From Rhodopseudomonas palustris (GTDB lineage: Bacteria; Pseudomonadota; Alphaproteobacteria; Rhizobiales; Xanthobacteraceae), in NCBI RefSeq assembly GCF_003226555.1, contig NZ_QKQS01000038.1, positions 1 through 64,000 of the forward strand: DNA of 64,000 bases. Reading direction: 5' to 3'. The notes under the pieces are model-generated. The model was not told the DNA's origin, did not search any database, and saw only the letters and a list, made by a program, of their open reading frames with translations. Within the stretch, counting starts at the first letter, position 1, and the number at the start of each line of letters is the position of its first letter. Below are positions 8,901 through 16,538 of this stretch, piece by piece. A program made the translations under genes and the position numbers.

Positions 8901-9072
8901 GATCCGGAGACGCGCCTGGATACGCCGTGGTGATGGTCACCACGGTGTTGGACAGCTTCGGATACTGCCGGATCGGCAGCGTCATCGCGGCGCGAAAGCC
9001 GATCAGCAGGATCAGCATGCTGACCACAAGCGACAGCACCGGGCGCTTGATGAAGATGTCTGTGAGGACCAT
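5968..9072 (-). CDS. RND-family multidrug efflux permease
   Basis: A 1034-residue inner-membrane proton/drug antiporter of the AcrB/MexB (HAE-1) type. It starts MVLTDIFIKRPVLSLVVSML, the usual first transmembrane helix. Transmembrane helix 4 carries the proton-relay Asp pair in GLVVDDAIVVVENIHRH. The duplicated architecture with two large periplasmic loops and twelve membrane helices is intact. The start was chosen because GGAGCG precedes this ATG by about 7 bases; the extra residues encoded upstream are not family-like. It is the last gene of a TetR-MFP-RND unit, 141 bp after the MFP gene. No outer-membrane TolC-type gene adjoins it, so the outer-membrane channel must be supplied elsewhere. 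Substrates are unknown. Confidence 0.95.
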   Translation of the reverse strand: MVLTDIFIKRPVLSLVVSMLILLIGFRAAMTLPIRQYPKLSNTVVTITTAYPGASPDLMQGFITTPLEQAVASAEGVDYITSSSTQGQSLITVYVKLNFDPNQALTEVMAKVNSVKYLIPKEANDPVIVKSTGQTTAVMYIGFSSNELSGSAISDYLTRVVQPVLSTVDGVASADILGGQTFAMRIWLDPIRMAGRGVSANDITAAIQANNFQAAAGQTKGYLTVSNITTNTDLQNADQFKRMIVKAKDGGFVRMEDVATVELAAQSTDSSVAFSGERAIFIGVQATPQGNPLNIVTGVRALFPDIERNLPPSMHMKVAYDSTKFIRSSIDEVEKTLIEAVGIVIVVIFLFLASLRSVIIPVVTIPLSLIGVCTAMLAMGFSINLLTLLAMVLAIGLVVDDAIVVVENIHRHLEEGKSPVQASLIGAREIVGPVISMTITLAAVYAPIGFLGGLTGALFREFAFTLAGSVIVSGIIALTLSPMMCSVLLKHQESQGWFARKVDSVFSAVTRWYGRQLDRSLDYRPITGLFAVVILGLVGFMYMNTSKELAPEEDQGIVFAVTKAPKYANIDYANYYGEKLDKAYASFPETDLRFILNGTSGPNNGIAGMLLKPWDERKRTAMQLKPLVQAELSKIEGVNAFAFNLPPLPGGPGGLPIQMVINSTAGFRAVYEEMVKLKDAARKSGLFIVSDSDLDFNQPVVRVTIDRTKASDLGINMQRLGSTLATLLGGNYVNRFNLEGRSYQVIPQVPRADRLTPQSLDGFYVPSASGQQVPLSTLVKIETATDPNALTHFNQLNSATFQAVPMPGVTVGKAVDFLEQQAKNLPSGFSHDYLADARQYVQEGNQLAITFGFALIIIFLVLAAQFESLRDPLVIMISVPMAISGALIPLFFGAATINIYTQVGLLTLVGLISKHGILMVEFARELQIKEALDKRTAIEQSARVRLRPILMTTAAMVTGLLPLLTASGAGAASRFSIGLVVVSGMLIGTLFTLFVLPAVYVAIGTDHRAALESDRTKQIEDYEMEHGSPALKPS

Positions 9073-9213
9073 ACGGACGCTCCGTGGCGCACGCCCGGTG
9101 CGCCTTGCGCGACCGAGCTGCGGTTGAGTTGTCCCCGGACGGCGACGATCGCCGGCCGGACCATTTCGACGACGAGTTGGCCGCGCCATACGGCGCAGCC
9201 AGCACTCCTGGCG

Positions 9214-10416
9214 TTAGTAACGCGGCGGCGTCTTCGGCTGCGGCGGAGGTGGATCGGTCGAGATCGTGACCGCGGCACCCGACTGCAGCTTGAGCTGGCC
9301 GACCGCGACGACGCGATCCCCTGCCTTCAACCCGCTCAAAATGACAGTGCGGCCGTTGATCCGGTCCCCAGTACGAACGAAGGTCCGCACCGCAGACAGC
9401 TTGGACTTGCCGTCCTCGCCCTTCTCCTCCTTGATCAGGAAAACGGAGTCGCCGTACAGCGTGTAGTCGACCGCGGTCTCCGGCACGGTGATCACCGCCG
9501 GCTTGTCCGGCAGCACCACCGTAGTGGTGGCGAACATGCCCGGCCGCAGCACATGCCCGGGATTGTCGAGCGTCGCCTGCACCCGGATGTTACGGGTGTC
9601 GGAGGAGATCTGCGGCTCGATCGTCGTGATGGTTCCATCGAACTGGCGGTCCGGATAGGCGTCGACCTTGATCCGCACCGCCTGGCCGACCTTCAAGGTT
9701 CCGGAGTCCTTCTCCGTCACTGTGAAGTTGGCGAAGATGTGCGACAGATTGGTCAGCGTCACGATCTGGGTGCCGGCCGTGAGATACTGGCCGACTTCGA
9801 CGTGGCGGACGCCGAGCACGCCGTCGAACGGCGCACGCACCAGCTTCTGCGAGATGATCGCTTCGGTTTTGGCGATGCCGGCATTGGCCTGGTCGAAGGC
9901 GGCCTGCGCCTGGTCGACCGTCGCTTGCGGGCCGAACTGACGGGCGGCGAACTGCTTGGCGCGATCGAGCGACAGTTCGGCGACCTTGGCCTGCGCCCTG
10001 TAGTTGGCGAGATCGCCCTGATCCGGCCCATCAAAAAGCTGTACCAGCGGCGCGCCCTTGTCGACATCCGAGCCGGGCTCGAACATGATCTTGACGATGC
10101 GGCCCGACACGTCCGACGTGACATTGACCTGATGCACGGCAGCCAGATCGCCGACCGCGGTCAAGAGATTCGGCAGCACTTCGCTCTTGGCCTCGGAGAC
10201 CGTCACGGTGATCGGCGGCGGTTTGTTGTTGGCGAAGAACTGCGCAATCATATGATTGCGGAAGGCATTGAAGCCGACCAGGATGCCGACCAGCAGCGCC
10301 AGCAGCAACCCAACGATGATGAACCAGCGCACCGTCCGCACCGGGCGCGGGCGGGGATTCTCGCTGGAGCTCCGCGCCGACGGCGGAGTTTCTGTCGCAA
10401 GCGTCATATCATGCAC
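9214..10416 (-). CDS. RND efflux periplasmic adaptor (membrane fusion protein)
   Basis: A 400-residue HlyD/AcrA-type adaptor. A single N-terminal anchor (RTVRWFIIVGLLLALLVGIL, about residues 27-46) rather than a lipoprotein signal is followed by the biotinyl-lipoyl half-motifs (VSGRIVKIMFEPGSDVDKG ... KLVRAPFDGVLGVRHVEVGQ), a short helical hairpin, and a beta-barrel domain with a Pro-rich C-terminus. It links the RND pump to an outer-membrane channel. Its start overlaps the end of the upstream TetR gene by 8 bases, so the two are likely translationally coupled. An internal ATG three codons later (MTLATE) is an alternative start. Confidence 0.93.
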   Translation of the reverse strand: MHDMTLATETPPSARSSSENPRPRPVRTVRWFIIVGLLLALLVGILVGFNAFRNHMIAQFFANNKPPPITVTVSEAKSEVLPNLLTAVGDLAAVHQVNVTSDVSGRIVKIMFEPGSDVDKGAPLVQLFDGPDQGDLANYRAQAKVAELSLDRAKQFAARQFGPQATVDQAQAAFDQANAGIAKTEAIISQKLVRAPFDGVLGVRHVEVGQYLTAGTQIVTLTNLSHIFANFTVTEKDSGTLKVGQAVRIKVDAYPDRQFDGTITTIEPQISSDTRNIRVQATLDNPGHVLRPGMFATTTVVLPDKPAVITVPETAVDYTLYGDSVFLIKEEKGEDGKSKLSAVRTFVRTGDRINGRTVILSGLKAGDRVVAVGQLKLQSGAAVTISTDPPPPQPKTPPRY

Positions 10417-11110
10417 TTTCTGTCGTTTCCGTCCGCATCCGACCCGGCGAAAATTCGCGGTCGAGATGGACGGAAATTGCGGCTTCGTTCAGACCAATTC
10501 CACGTAGGATGAATTCGCACATCTGGCGCTCGAGACCGTCGGGGTCGCCGTAGCTCAGACACGGGACAGCCGGAAGCTGCGCCAGCGCAGCCATCAGCAC
10601 AGTGTGGTGCGCGAACCAAAACAGATTGATCGGCTCCTGGCCGACCCGAACCGCGTCGCCCGCTTCCACCGCCCGCTCCAACGAAGCCGCGAACGTCCGC
10701 GCGATCAGCCCGGTGATCTTCTCGTAGACCAGACGGGCGAATTCGCCGTCGTCGAGCTGGCTGGACACCAACAGGCGCAACCGCTGCTCCTCGTCCTGGT
10801 CGGGCTGGTCGGAGGCGTGCATAAAGTGCTGCACCATCTCCCGGATCAGCACGACCAGCGTTTTGGTCGAGGGCTCTGTGCCGAGCAAATCGAGCAACGC
10901 CGGGTCGGCCTCGCACTCGCAAGCCAGGATCTCGGCATACAGCGCCGCCTTGCTCGGGAAATGCTTGAACAGCAACCCTTCCGAGATCGACGCGGCAGCC
11001 GCGACGCTCTTGGTGGTGGTTCCTGCAAAGCCGTTCCGGGCGAAACAACGCTTGGCTGCGCTCAGGATCAATTCCCGGCGCAAATCGCTGGTCATGCGCA
11101 ATGAGGTCAT
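10409..11110 (-). CDS. TetR-family regulator of the efflux operon
   Basis: A 233-residue TetR protein with its helix-turn-helix near the N-terminus (AAKRCFARNGFAGTTTKSVA, then SISEGLLFKHFPSKAALYAE). It is the first gene of the efflux unit and overlaps the adaptor gene, so it should autoregulate with the pump genes. A dyad GTGAG-N6-CTCAC lies 4 bp upstream of its start and is the obvious operator. Drug or lipid ligands binding its C-terminal domain would derepress the pump. The alternative start MTSDLRRE, five codons downstream, is also possible. Confidence 0.88.
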   Translation of the reverse strand: MTSLRMTSDLRRELILSAAKRCFARNGFAGTTTKSVAAAASISEGLLFKHFPSKAALYAEILACECEADPALLDLLGTEPSTKTLVVLIREMVQHFMHASDQPDQDEEQRLRLLVSSQLDDGEFARLVYEKITGLIARTFAASLERAVEAGDAVRVGQEPINLFWFAHHTVLMAALAQLPAVPCLSYGDPDGLERQMCEFILRGIGLNEAAISVHLDREFSPGRMRTETTESA

Positions 11111-11113
11111 CTT

Positions 11114-11129
11114 GTGAGTAAGCGCTCAC
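11114..11129 (-). promoter_or_regulatory. Probable TetR operator of the efflux operon
   Basis: The inverted repeat GTGAG-TAAGCG-CTCAC, with an AGCGCT core, lies just upstream of the TetR start codon, where a bound repressor would block transcription or initiation. It matches the general form of operators for pump-linked TetR repressors. Binding is inferred. Confidence 0.6.
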
Positions 11130-11349
11130 CTTTGCAATTGTCAATCACGATCGCGGCTGCGCACTAAATCGTGAGGTGGAGGTCGGTCCTCTGCGCCGCT
11201 CCGAAGCCTGCCGCGCCGTCCGATCCGCAAAACCGGGCGTCGCCAGACATGCGTCGGACGGGTTCCATCCGCAAGACCTCGGCGGCGGATTTCCCGATCG
11301 TTTCGGCAACGTCGTAAATCGCCTATACACGTCAAAAAACGGAAACGAC

Positions 11350-12570
11350 ATGGAAACGTCCCAAGCACAGCTCGCGGAAGCGTTCGATCTCGCACGTCTG
11401 ACGCCCGATTTTTATGACGATCCCTACCCGACCTATCACGCGCTGCAGGCGCATCAGCCGGTCAAGCGGCTGGCGAGCGGCGGCTACTTCCTGACCCGCT
11501 ACGACGATCTGGTCGCGGTCTACAAGAACACTTCGCTGTTCTCGTCGGACAAGAAGCGCGAATTCGCGCCCAAATACGGCGATTCCCTGCTGTTCGAGCA
11601 TCACACCACCAGCCTGGTGTTCAACGACCCGCCGTCGCACACCCGCGTCCGCCGGCTGATCATGGGCGCGCTGACGCCGCGGGCGATCACCGGCATGGAG
11701 CCGGACCTGGTCGCGCTGGTCGACCGCCTGCTGGATGCGATGGCGGCCAAGGGCCGGGTCGATCTGATCGAAGACTTTGCCGCCGCGATTCCGATCGAGG
11801 TGATCGGCAATCTGCTCGGCGTGCCGCACGACGAACGGGCGCCGCTGCGCGGCTGGTCGCTGGCGATCCTCGGGGCGCTTGAGCCGGTGATCGGGGCGGA
11901 TGCCTTCGCGTTCGGCAACGCGGCGGTGCATGAGTTTCTCGGCTATCTCGACACCTTGATCACGCGCCGCGCCGCACAGCCGGGCGATCCGGAGCGCGAC
12001 GTGCTGACCCGGCTGATCCAGGGCGAGACCGGCGGCGAGAAGCTGACCGCCAAGGAGCTGCTGCACAACTGCATCTTCCTGCTGAACGCCGGCCACGAGA
12101 CCACTACGAATCTGATCGGCAACGGCCTGGTGACGCTGGCGCTCAATCCCGATCAGAAGCAGCGGCTGATCGCCGACCCGGCCCTGACCAAACCAGCGGT
12201 CGAAGAAATCCTGCGCTACGAAAGCTCCAACCAGCTCGGCAACCGCATCACCACCGCGGAGGTGGAGATCGGCGGCATCTCGATGCCGGCCAACACCTCG
12301 CTGACGCTGTGCATTGGCGCGGCCAATCGCGACCCGGCGCAATTTACCGATCCGGACCGGTTCGATATCGCACGCAGCCCGAACCGGCATCTGGCCTTCG
12401 CGTCGGGGCCGCATCAATGCGCCGGCATGGCGCTGGCGCGGCTTGAAGGGGCGATCGCAATCGCCCGCTTTCTCGCCCGCTTCCCGGACTACGTTCTCGA
12501 CGGGCCGCCGCAACGTGGTGGCCGGGTCCGGTTCCGAGGGTACCTCAGCGTCCCATGCAGGCTCGGCTGA
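11350..12570 (+). CDS. Cytochrome P450
   Basis: A 406-residue soluble bacterial class I P450. The hallmarks are complete: the I-helix oxygen-activation motif AGHETT (247-252), the K-helix ExxR (E286-R289), and the haem loop FASGPHQCAGMALAR with cysteine ligand C357. It needs a ferredoxin and a ferredoxin reductase; a palustrisredoxin-reductase-like gene lies about 7 kb away, but no ferredoxin adjoins. The ATG at METSQAQLAEAF was chosen because upstream in-frame sequence is not P450-like. The gene stands alone, divergent from the efflux TetR across a 240-bp gap. Substrate and CYP family were not assigned. Confidence 0.93.
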   Translation: METSQAQLAEAFDLARLTPDFYDDPYPTYHALQAHQPVKRLASGGYFLTRYDDLVAVYKNTSLFSSDKKREFAPKYGDSLLFEHHTTSLVFNDPPSHTRVRRLIMGALTPRAITGMEPDLVALVDRLLDAMAAKGRVDLIEDFAAAIPIEVIGNLLGVPHDERAPLRGWSLAILGALEPVIGADAFAFGNAAVHEFLGYLDTLITRRAAQPGDPERDVLTRLIQGETGGEKLTAKELLHNCIFLLNAGHETTTNLIGNGLVTLALNPDQKQRLIADPALTKPAVEEILRYESSNQLGNRITTAEVEIGGISMPANTSLTLCIGAANRDPAQFTDPDRFDIARSPNRHLAFASGPHQCAGMALARLEGAIAIARFLARFPDYVLDGPPQRGGRVRFRGYLSVPCRLG

Positions 12571-12750
12571 AGCCGGCGCCGATTCCCATCGACCCGCCAC
12601 ACTCGCCTGCGAAGGCTATCGATCGAAGATCCGGGCAGATCGTCGCACCGCCAACCGGCATGCAACCGGTGGCGGCGCTTCCGGATTTCGAACAACATAG
12701 GCAAGGATTCGTCCGGCCGATCCGGGCGGCAATTTCTCAAGCGAGGCGCA

Positions 12751-14310
12751 GTGATTCGATCGACGATGAAGCATGGCGCCTTGCGGCGTTTCAAAACGCC
12801 CACCCTCCTCGGCCTGGCGACGCTGCTCGCCGTCACAGCACCGACACCGGACGCCAGCGCCAAACGGGCGCGCCCTGCCGCAACCACCGAAGCGACCGCT
12901 CCGCGGGAAGCCGGCGAGCCGATCATGGCGATCGTGTCGATCAAGAGCCAGCGGGTGACGCTGTACGACTCCGAAGGCTGGATCTATCGCGCGCCGGTCT
13001 CGACCGGCACCACTGGGCGCGAGACCCCGGCCGGCGTGTTCGCCGTGGTGGAGAAGGATAAGGACCACCGCTCGACGATGTACGACGACGCCTGGATGCC
13101 GAACATGCTGCGCATCACCTGGAACGGCGTCGCGCTGCATGGCGGCCCGCTGCCCGGGTACCCGGCGTCGCACGGCTGCGTGCGGATGCCCTATAGCTTC
13201 GCCGAGCGGGTGTTCGACAAGGCCAAGATCGGGATGCGGGTGATCGTGTCCCCGGACGATGCCGCCCCGGTCGACATCAGCCACCCGGTATTGTTTTCCC
13301 CGACCGCCGATGCGCTCGCCGCCGCGCCGGCGCGAGCCGAGACGGCGGCGCGGGAGGCCGAGCAGGCCGCCCAGGCCGCCGACGAAGCCAAGACCGCCGC
13401 GGCCGCGGCCGCCCGCGCCGTCAAGCCGCTGAAGGGCGAACTGCGCAAGCTGGAGCGCGCCAAGGCGCGTGCCGAAGCGGCGCTGAAGGCCGCCGACAAG
13501 GTGCTGATCGCCGCCAAGACCGACGAGGCCAAGGCCAAGGCGGAAGAGCGGCAGCAGAAGGCCGCGGAGCAGTTGGGCGAGGCCGCGGCCCAGCTCGAAA
13601 CCGCCAAAGCCGACGCCGATGCCAAGCAGGCCTCCATGACCGCCACCAAGGAGGCCGCGAAAGCCGCGGCGGCGCAGAAGGCGGAGACCGCGAAGCTGGC
13701 GACCGACGCCAAGCTGGCGATGGAGCCGGTGTCGATCTACATCAGCCGCGCGACGCAGAAGCTCTACGTCCGGCGCAACACCCACAAGCCGCTGCCGGAC
13801 GGCGGCGAGCTGTTCGATGCCTCGATCGAGGTCCCGGTGACGATCCGCGATCCCGACCGGCCGATCGGCACTCACATCTTCACCGCGATGGCACGCGGCG
13901 ATTCCGGCCTGCGCTGGAGCGCGGTGTCGATCGAGAACGCCGACGACGCCAAGAGCGCGCTCGATCGCATCACGATTCCGCCGGAGGTGCTGGAGCGGAT
14001 CGCCCCGACCGCGCAGCCGCGCTCGTCGATCATCATCTCGGACGAGCCGCTGAGCGCGGAGACCAATTATCGCACCGAGTTCGTCGCGGTGCTGAGCGAT
14101 CAGCCGCAGGGGGGCTTCATCACCCGCAAGCCGACGCGCGAGGTGCCGGTGGCGAGCGACGACGGCTGGGGCGACGGCGGCTGGGACAACAACAGCGGCT
14201 GGGACAACGGCTGGTCGAGCGACGGCTTCCCCCGCCGGATGGAGAGCCGCTCCGCCCCTCGTCGGCGCGGCGGCGATTATTACTATCAGCCGCAATCGAG
14301 CTGGTGGTGA
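12751..14310 (+). CDS. L,D-transpeptidase (YkuD) with a coiled coil and a second, catalytically dead YkuD-like domain
   Basis: A 519-residue exported protein. Residues 1-37 form a signal peptide ending ASA. A YkuD domain (about 58-168) contains the catalytic motif HGGPLPGYPASHGCVRMP, with His130, Ser140, His141 and nucleophile Cys143; it should make 3-3 peptidoglycan crosslinks or attach proteins to peptidoglycan. An Ala/Lys/Glu-rich coiled coil (about 185-325) follows. Residues 326-447 look like a degenerate second YkuD fold (ISRATQKLYVRR... PIGTHIFTAM...) in which SSIIISDEPLSAET occupies the place of the Cys-His motif. The tail (470-492) is a W-G-D-N repeat, and the end is Tyr/Gln rich. I kept the GTG start because GAGG precedes it; an ATG five codons later also works. 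Confidence 0.88.
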   Translation: MIRSTMKHGALRRFKTPTLLGLATLLAVTAPTPDASAKRARPAATTEATAPREAGEPIMAIVSIKSQRVTLYDSEGWIYRAPVSTGTTGRETPAGVFAVVEKDKDHRSTMYDDAWMPNMLRITWNGVALHGGPLPGYPASHGCVRMPYSFAERVFDKAKIGMRVIVSPDDAAPVDISHPVLFSPTADALAAAPARAETAAREAEQAAQAADEAKTAAAAAARAVKPLKGELRKLERAKARAEAALKAADKVLIAAKTDEAKAKAEERQQKAAEQLGEAAAQLETAKADADAKQASMTATKEAAKAAAAQKAETAKLATDAKLAMEPVSIYISRATQKLYVRRNTHKPLPDGGELFDASIEVPVTIRDPDRPIGTHIFTAMARGDSGLRWSAVSIENADDAKSALDRITIPPEVLERIAPTAQPRSSIIISDEPLSAETNYRTEFVAVLSDQPQGGFITRKPTREVPVASDDGWGDGGWDNNSGWDNGWSSDGFPRRMESRSAPRRRGGDYYYQPQSSWW

Positions 14311-14331
14311 CGCGCCAGCGTCACGCGCTGG

Positions 14332-15183
14332 TCACGCCATCGTTGGAGCCGACATTCGCTGCACCAGCAGCGTCGGAATCCGGTTGGTGCCGCTGCGCAC
14401 CGTCACTACACGGGTGTCGGCGTGACGGCTGGCCCGCGACGCGGTGACGGTCAGGCCGGCCGCGATCAGCCGTTCGCGGGACGCCTCGACGTCGTCGACA
14501 CGCCAGCCCACGCCCCACAGCTTGTCATGCTCGGCGTCCGAACCCGCGACCGGGCGGTGCACGACCTCGATCCTGAGATCGCCGCAGTGAAACGACATCA
14601 GCCGTCCCCAGTCCTGCTGCGACCGGTCCAGCGCCATGTCGAGCCCCAGCCTGGCTCCATAAAGGGCCGCGGCACGCTCGGGAGCCGATGTCGAAATCAC
14701 CAAATGATCCAATCCGACGACCGGCGACGGCCCGGTCACCGGCGAATGTGGCCGCTCGGAGCCGAGTTCGAGGAAGAATAGCCGCACCCCGCGGGTGGCC
14801 TCGGTCGCGGCCCGGGTGCGCTTCCATGTCAACGTGGCACCGGTCGTCCGATCGCGGCCCTCGACCTCGGCGACCGGCGTCGGCCGCAACGCCACCCGCT
14901 CCAGCCGGTGGTGCGCTGCTGCGACATCGGCGACTCGGAAACACAGGCTGGCGATCCCCTCGCCCTGCAGCTTGATCAGCGTGCGCAGGCGCTCGGCGGT
15001 CGGTCCGCTGCCGGACGGCGCCATCAATTCCAGCGACATGTTGTCGAGAGTAAACAGGACGTTGTCGGAGCCGTCGTCGCCGCCGCGCCAAGCCGGCGCG
15101 CGGGCGAACAGCGTCTGGTAGGTCGCGACCGCCTCGTTAAGGTCGCTGACCAAGACAACGAGATGATCAATCGCGCTGATCAT
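14332..15183 (-). CDS. VOC-superfamily (glyoxalase/bleomycin-resistance-like) protein
   Basis: A 283-residue protein with two vicinal-oxygen-chelate modules: one from the N-terminus (ISAIDHLVVLVSDLNEAVATY) and one starting near VVGLDHLVISTSAPERAAALY. The layout matches the glyoxalase_3-like 'VOC family protein' group rather than a known dioxygenase. Metal-ligand positions are partly recognisable (His in DHLVV and DHLVI). The start was set by GAGGG at 15190-15195, six to seven bases before the ATG of MISAIDH; the ATG six bases earlier would sit on the ribosome site. The substrate is unknown. It is convergent with the L,D-transpeptidase gene. Confidence 0.75.
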   Translation of the reverse strand: MISAIDHLVVLVSDLNEAVATYQTLFARAPAWRGGDDGSDNVLFTLDNMSLELMAPSGSGPTAERLRTLIKLQGEGIASLCFRVADVAAAHHRLERVALRPTPVAEVEGRDRTTGATLTWKRTRAATEATRGVRLFFLELGSERPHSPVTGPSPVVGLDHLVISTSAPERAAALYGARLGLDMALDRSQQDWGRLMSFHCGDLRIEVVHRPVAGSDAEHDKLWGVGWRVDDVEASRERLIAAGLTVTASRASRHADTRVVTVRSGTNRIPTLLVQRMSAPTMA

Positions 15184-15517
15184 GGACATTCCCTCGCAAG
15201 CACCGCCCCCACGCGGTGATTTGCTGTGCGATGCTATCGGGTTTGTCACGGCGGTTCATCGGCATGCAAACCCCGGACGATAACGAGGTGTCGCCGTCAC
15301 CGGCCATGCCGTGAGCCGTCCGCTCGCACCCAACCGCCACCCTCGCCTCCCTGACCGCGGCTGCCCGGAACAAGGCAGCACGCACACCGTTATGACCGGA
15401 TTCTCGGCGAAATCGCTGTCGTATCAGTTGTGATCCTGCGGAAAATTTTAGCGAATGCGCAGCGAACGGCAATGCTATGCTGAACGCGCCAGAACAGGTC
15501 GCAGCCTCGGGACTCTC

Positions 15518-16414
15518 ATGCAAGCACTCTTCATCGGACAGACCTATATCGACGTCACGTTCATCACCGACCACCTGCCGACCGGCGACGAAAAGCACGT
15601 CGCGTCCGACTATGCGGTGTCGTTCGGCGGCAACGCAGTGACTGCGGCATTCTGCTGCGCCAAGCTCGGGATCGTGCCCGACCTGATCGCCACCATCGCC
15701 AACGATTGGCTGGGGCGGATGTTCATGGACATGAGCGCGAAATACGGCATCGAGATTCACCCGCGCAAGGTCGCCTCGTCGTCGCTGTCGTTCATCATGC
15801 CGAAAGACGGCAAGCGCGCCATCGTGCGCTGCCGCGACGACGAGCACATCCACCCGTTTCCGCTGCTCAATCTCGGCCCCTGCCGCGCCCTGCACGTCGA
15901 TGGCCATCAGCCTGATGCTGCGATCCACTATGCAAAGCTCTGCCGCGAGGCCGGCATCCTGACTTCGCTCGACGGCGGCGGCCTGCGGACCAACACCCAC
16001 GAGCTTCTGGAGTTCATCGACGTCGCGATCGTCGCCGAGCGGCTGTGCGAACAGATGGACATGACGCCGGAGAAGATGCTCGACTATCTGAAGTCGCGCG
16101 GCTGCCGGGTCGGAGGCATCACGCTCGGCGAGCGCGGATTGTACTGGTACGACGAAGCCGGCACGGTGCGGACCCTGCCGGCGCTGCCGATCCCGCGCGA
16201 ACGGGTGATCGACACCAACGGCGCTGGCGACGTGTTTCACGGCGCCTATGTGTTCTCGTACCTGAACAACCCGGCGCAGAGCTGGCAGCACCACTTCGAA
16301 TTCGCCCGCGCCGCCTCGACCTTCAAGATCCAGCGGCTCGGCAACGAAGCCGGCCTGCCGACGGTGGCCGATATCGAAGCCGTCAAGCGCGAGTTCGCGG
16401 CGGCCGCGGACTAG
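15518..16414 (+). CDS. PfkB-family carbohydrate kinase
   Basis: A 298-residue ribokinase-fold sugar kinase. The N-terminal substrate region is FIGQTYIDVTFITDHLPTGD followed by YAVSFGGNAVTAAF. The C-terminal signature DTNGAGDVFHGAYV holds the anion hole and catalytic Asp. The GGNA and two-motif layout fits the family that includes ribokinase, fructokinase, ketohexokinase and adenosine kinase, but the sugar cannot be told from sequence alone. The ATG giving MQALFIGQTYID was chosen because homologous sequence begins there and GGGA lies just upstream. It is a single gene followed by a dispersed repeat. Confidence 0.88.
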   Translation: MQALFIGQTYIDVTFITDHLPTGDEKHVASDYAVSFGGNAVTAAFCCAKLGIVPDLIATIANDWLGRMFMDMSAKYGIEIHPRKVASSSLSFIMPKDGKRAIVRCRDDEHIHPFPLLNLGPCRALHVDGHQPDAAIHYAKLCREAGILTSLDGGGLRTNTHELLEFIDVAIVAERLCEQMDMTPEKMLDYLKSRGCRVGGITLGERGLYWYDEAGTVRTLPALPIPRERVIDTNGAGDVFHGAYVFSYLNNPAQSWQHHFEFARAASTFKIQRLGNEAGLPTVADIEAVKREFAAAAD

Positions 16415-16420
16415 AAAAGG

Positions 16421-16516
16421 TCCGGTTCTGATTTGATCAGAACCGGAACGCCGCTTTGCTTGTTCTGATGCGCTTTCCGCACGCGAAGCGGCTTCCACGT
16501 TACTGGAAGACGCTTT
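16421..16516. repeat. Dispersed alphaproteobacterial intergenic repeat with a leading hairpin
   Basis: It begins with an 11-bp perfect stem (TCCGGTTCTGA/TCAGAACCGGA, loop TTTGA) and continues through 'GATGCGCTTTCCGCACGCGAAGC' to 'GAAGACGCTTTC'. Elements of this pattern are scattered between genes in Rhizobiales. It lies between the convergent kinase and TonB receptor genes, so the hairpin may help end both transcripts, although no good T tract follows. Confidence 0.6.
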
Positions 16517-16538
16517 CGTGCCGCCAATTGCAGCTGGC

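Noticed and set aside
5944-10512. A 1522-residue open frame on the plus strand across the efflux operon
   Set aside because: It is antisense to the RND, adaptor and TetR genes. It is His/Arg/Gln/Asp-rich, as expected for the complement of high-GC coding DNA, and has no domain.
12616-14295. A 559-residue open frame on the minus strand over the L,D-transpeptidase
   Set aside because: It mirrors the Ala/Lys coiled coil as Gly/Leu/Arg repeats and has no recognisable family; the plus-strand gene has catalytic motifs.
16421-16447. The 11-bp hairpin after the kinase gene as a plain terminator
   Set aside because: No T tract follows on either strand and the hairpin continues into a longer dispersed-repeat pattern, so it was listed as a repeat.
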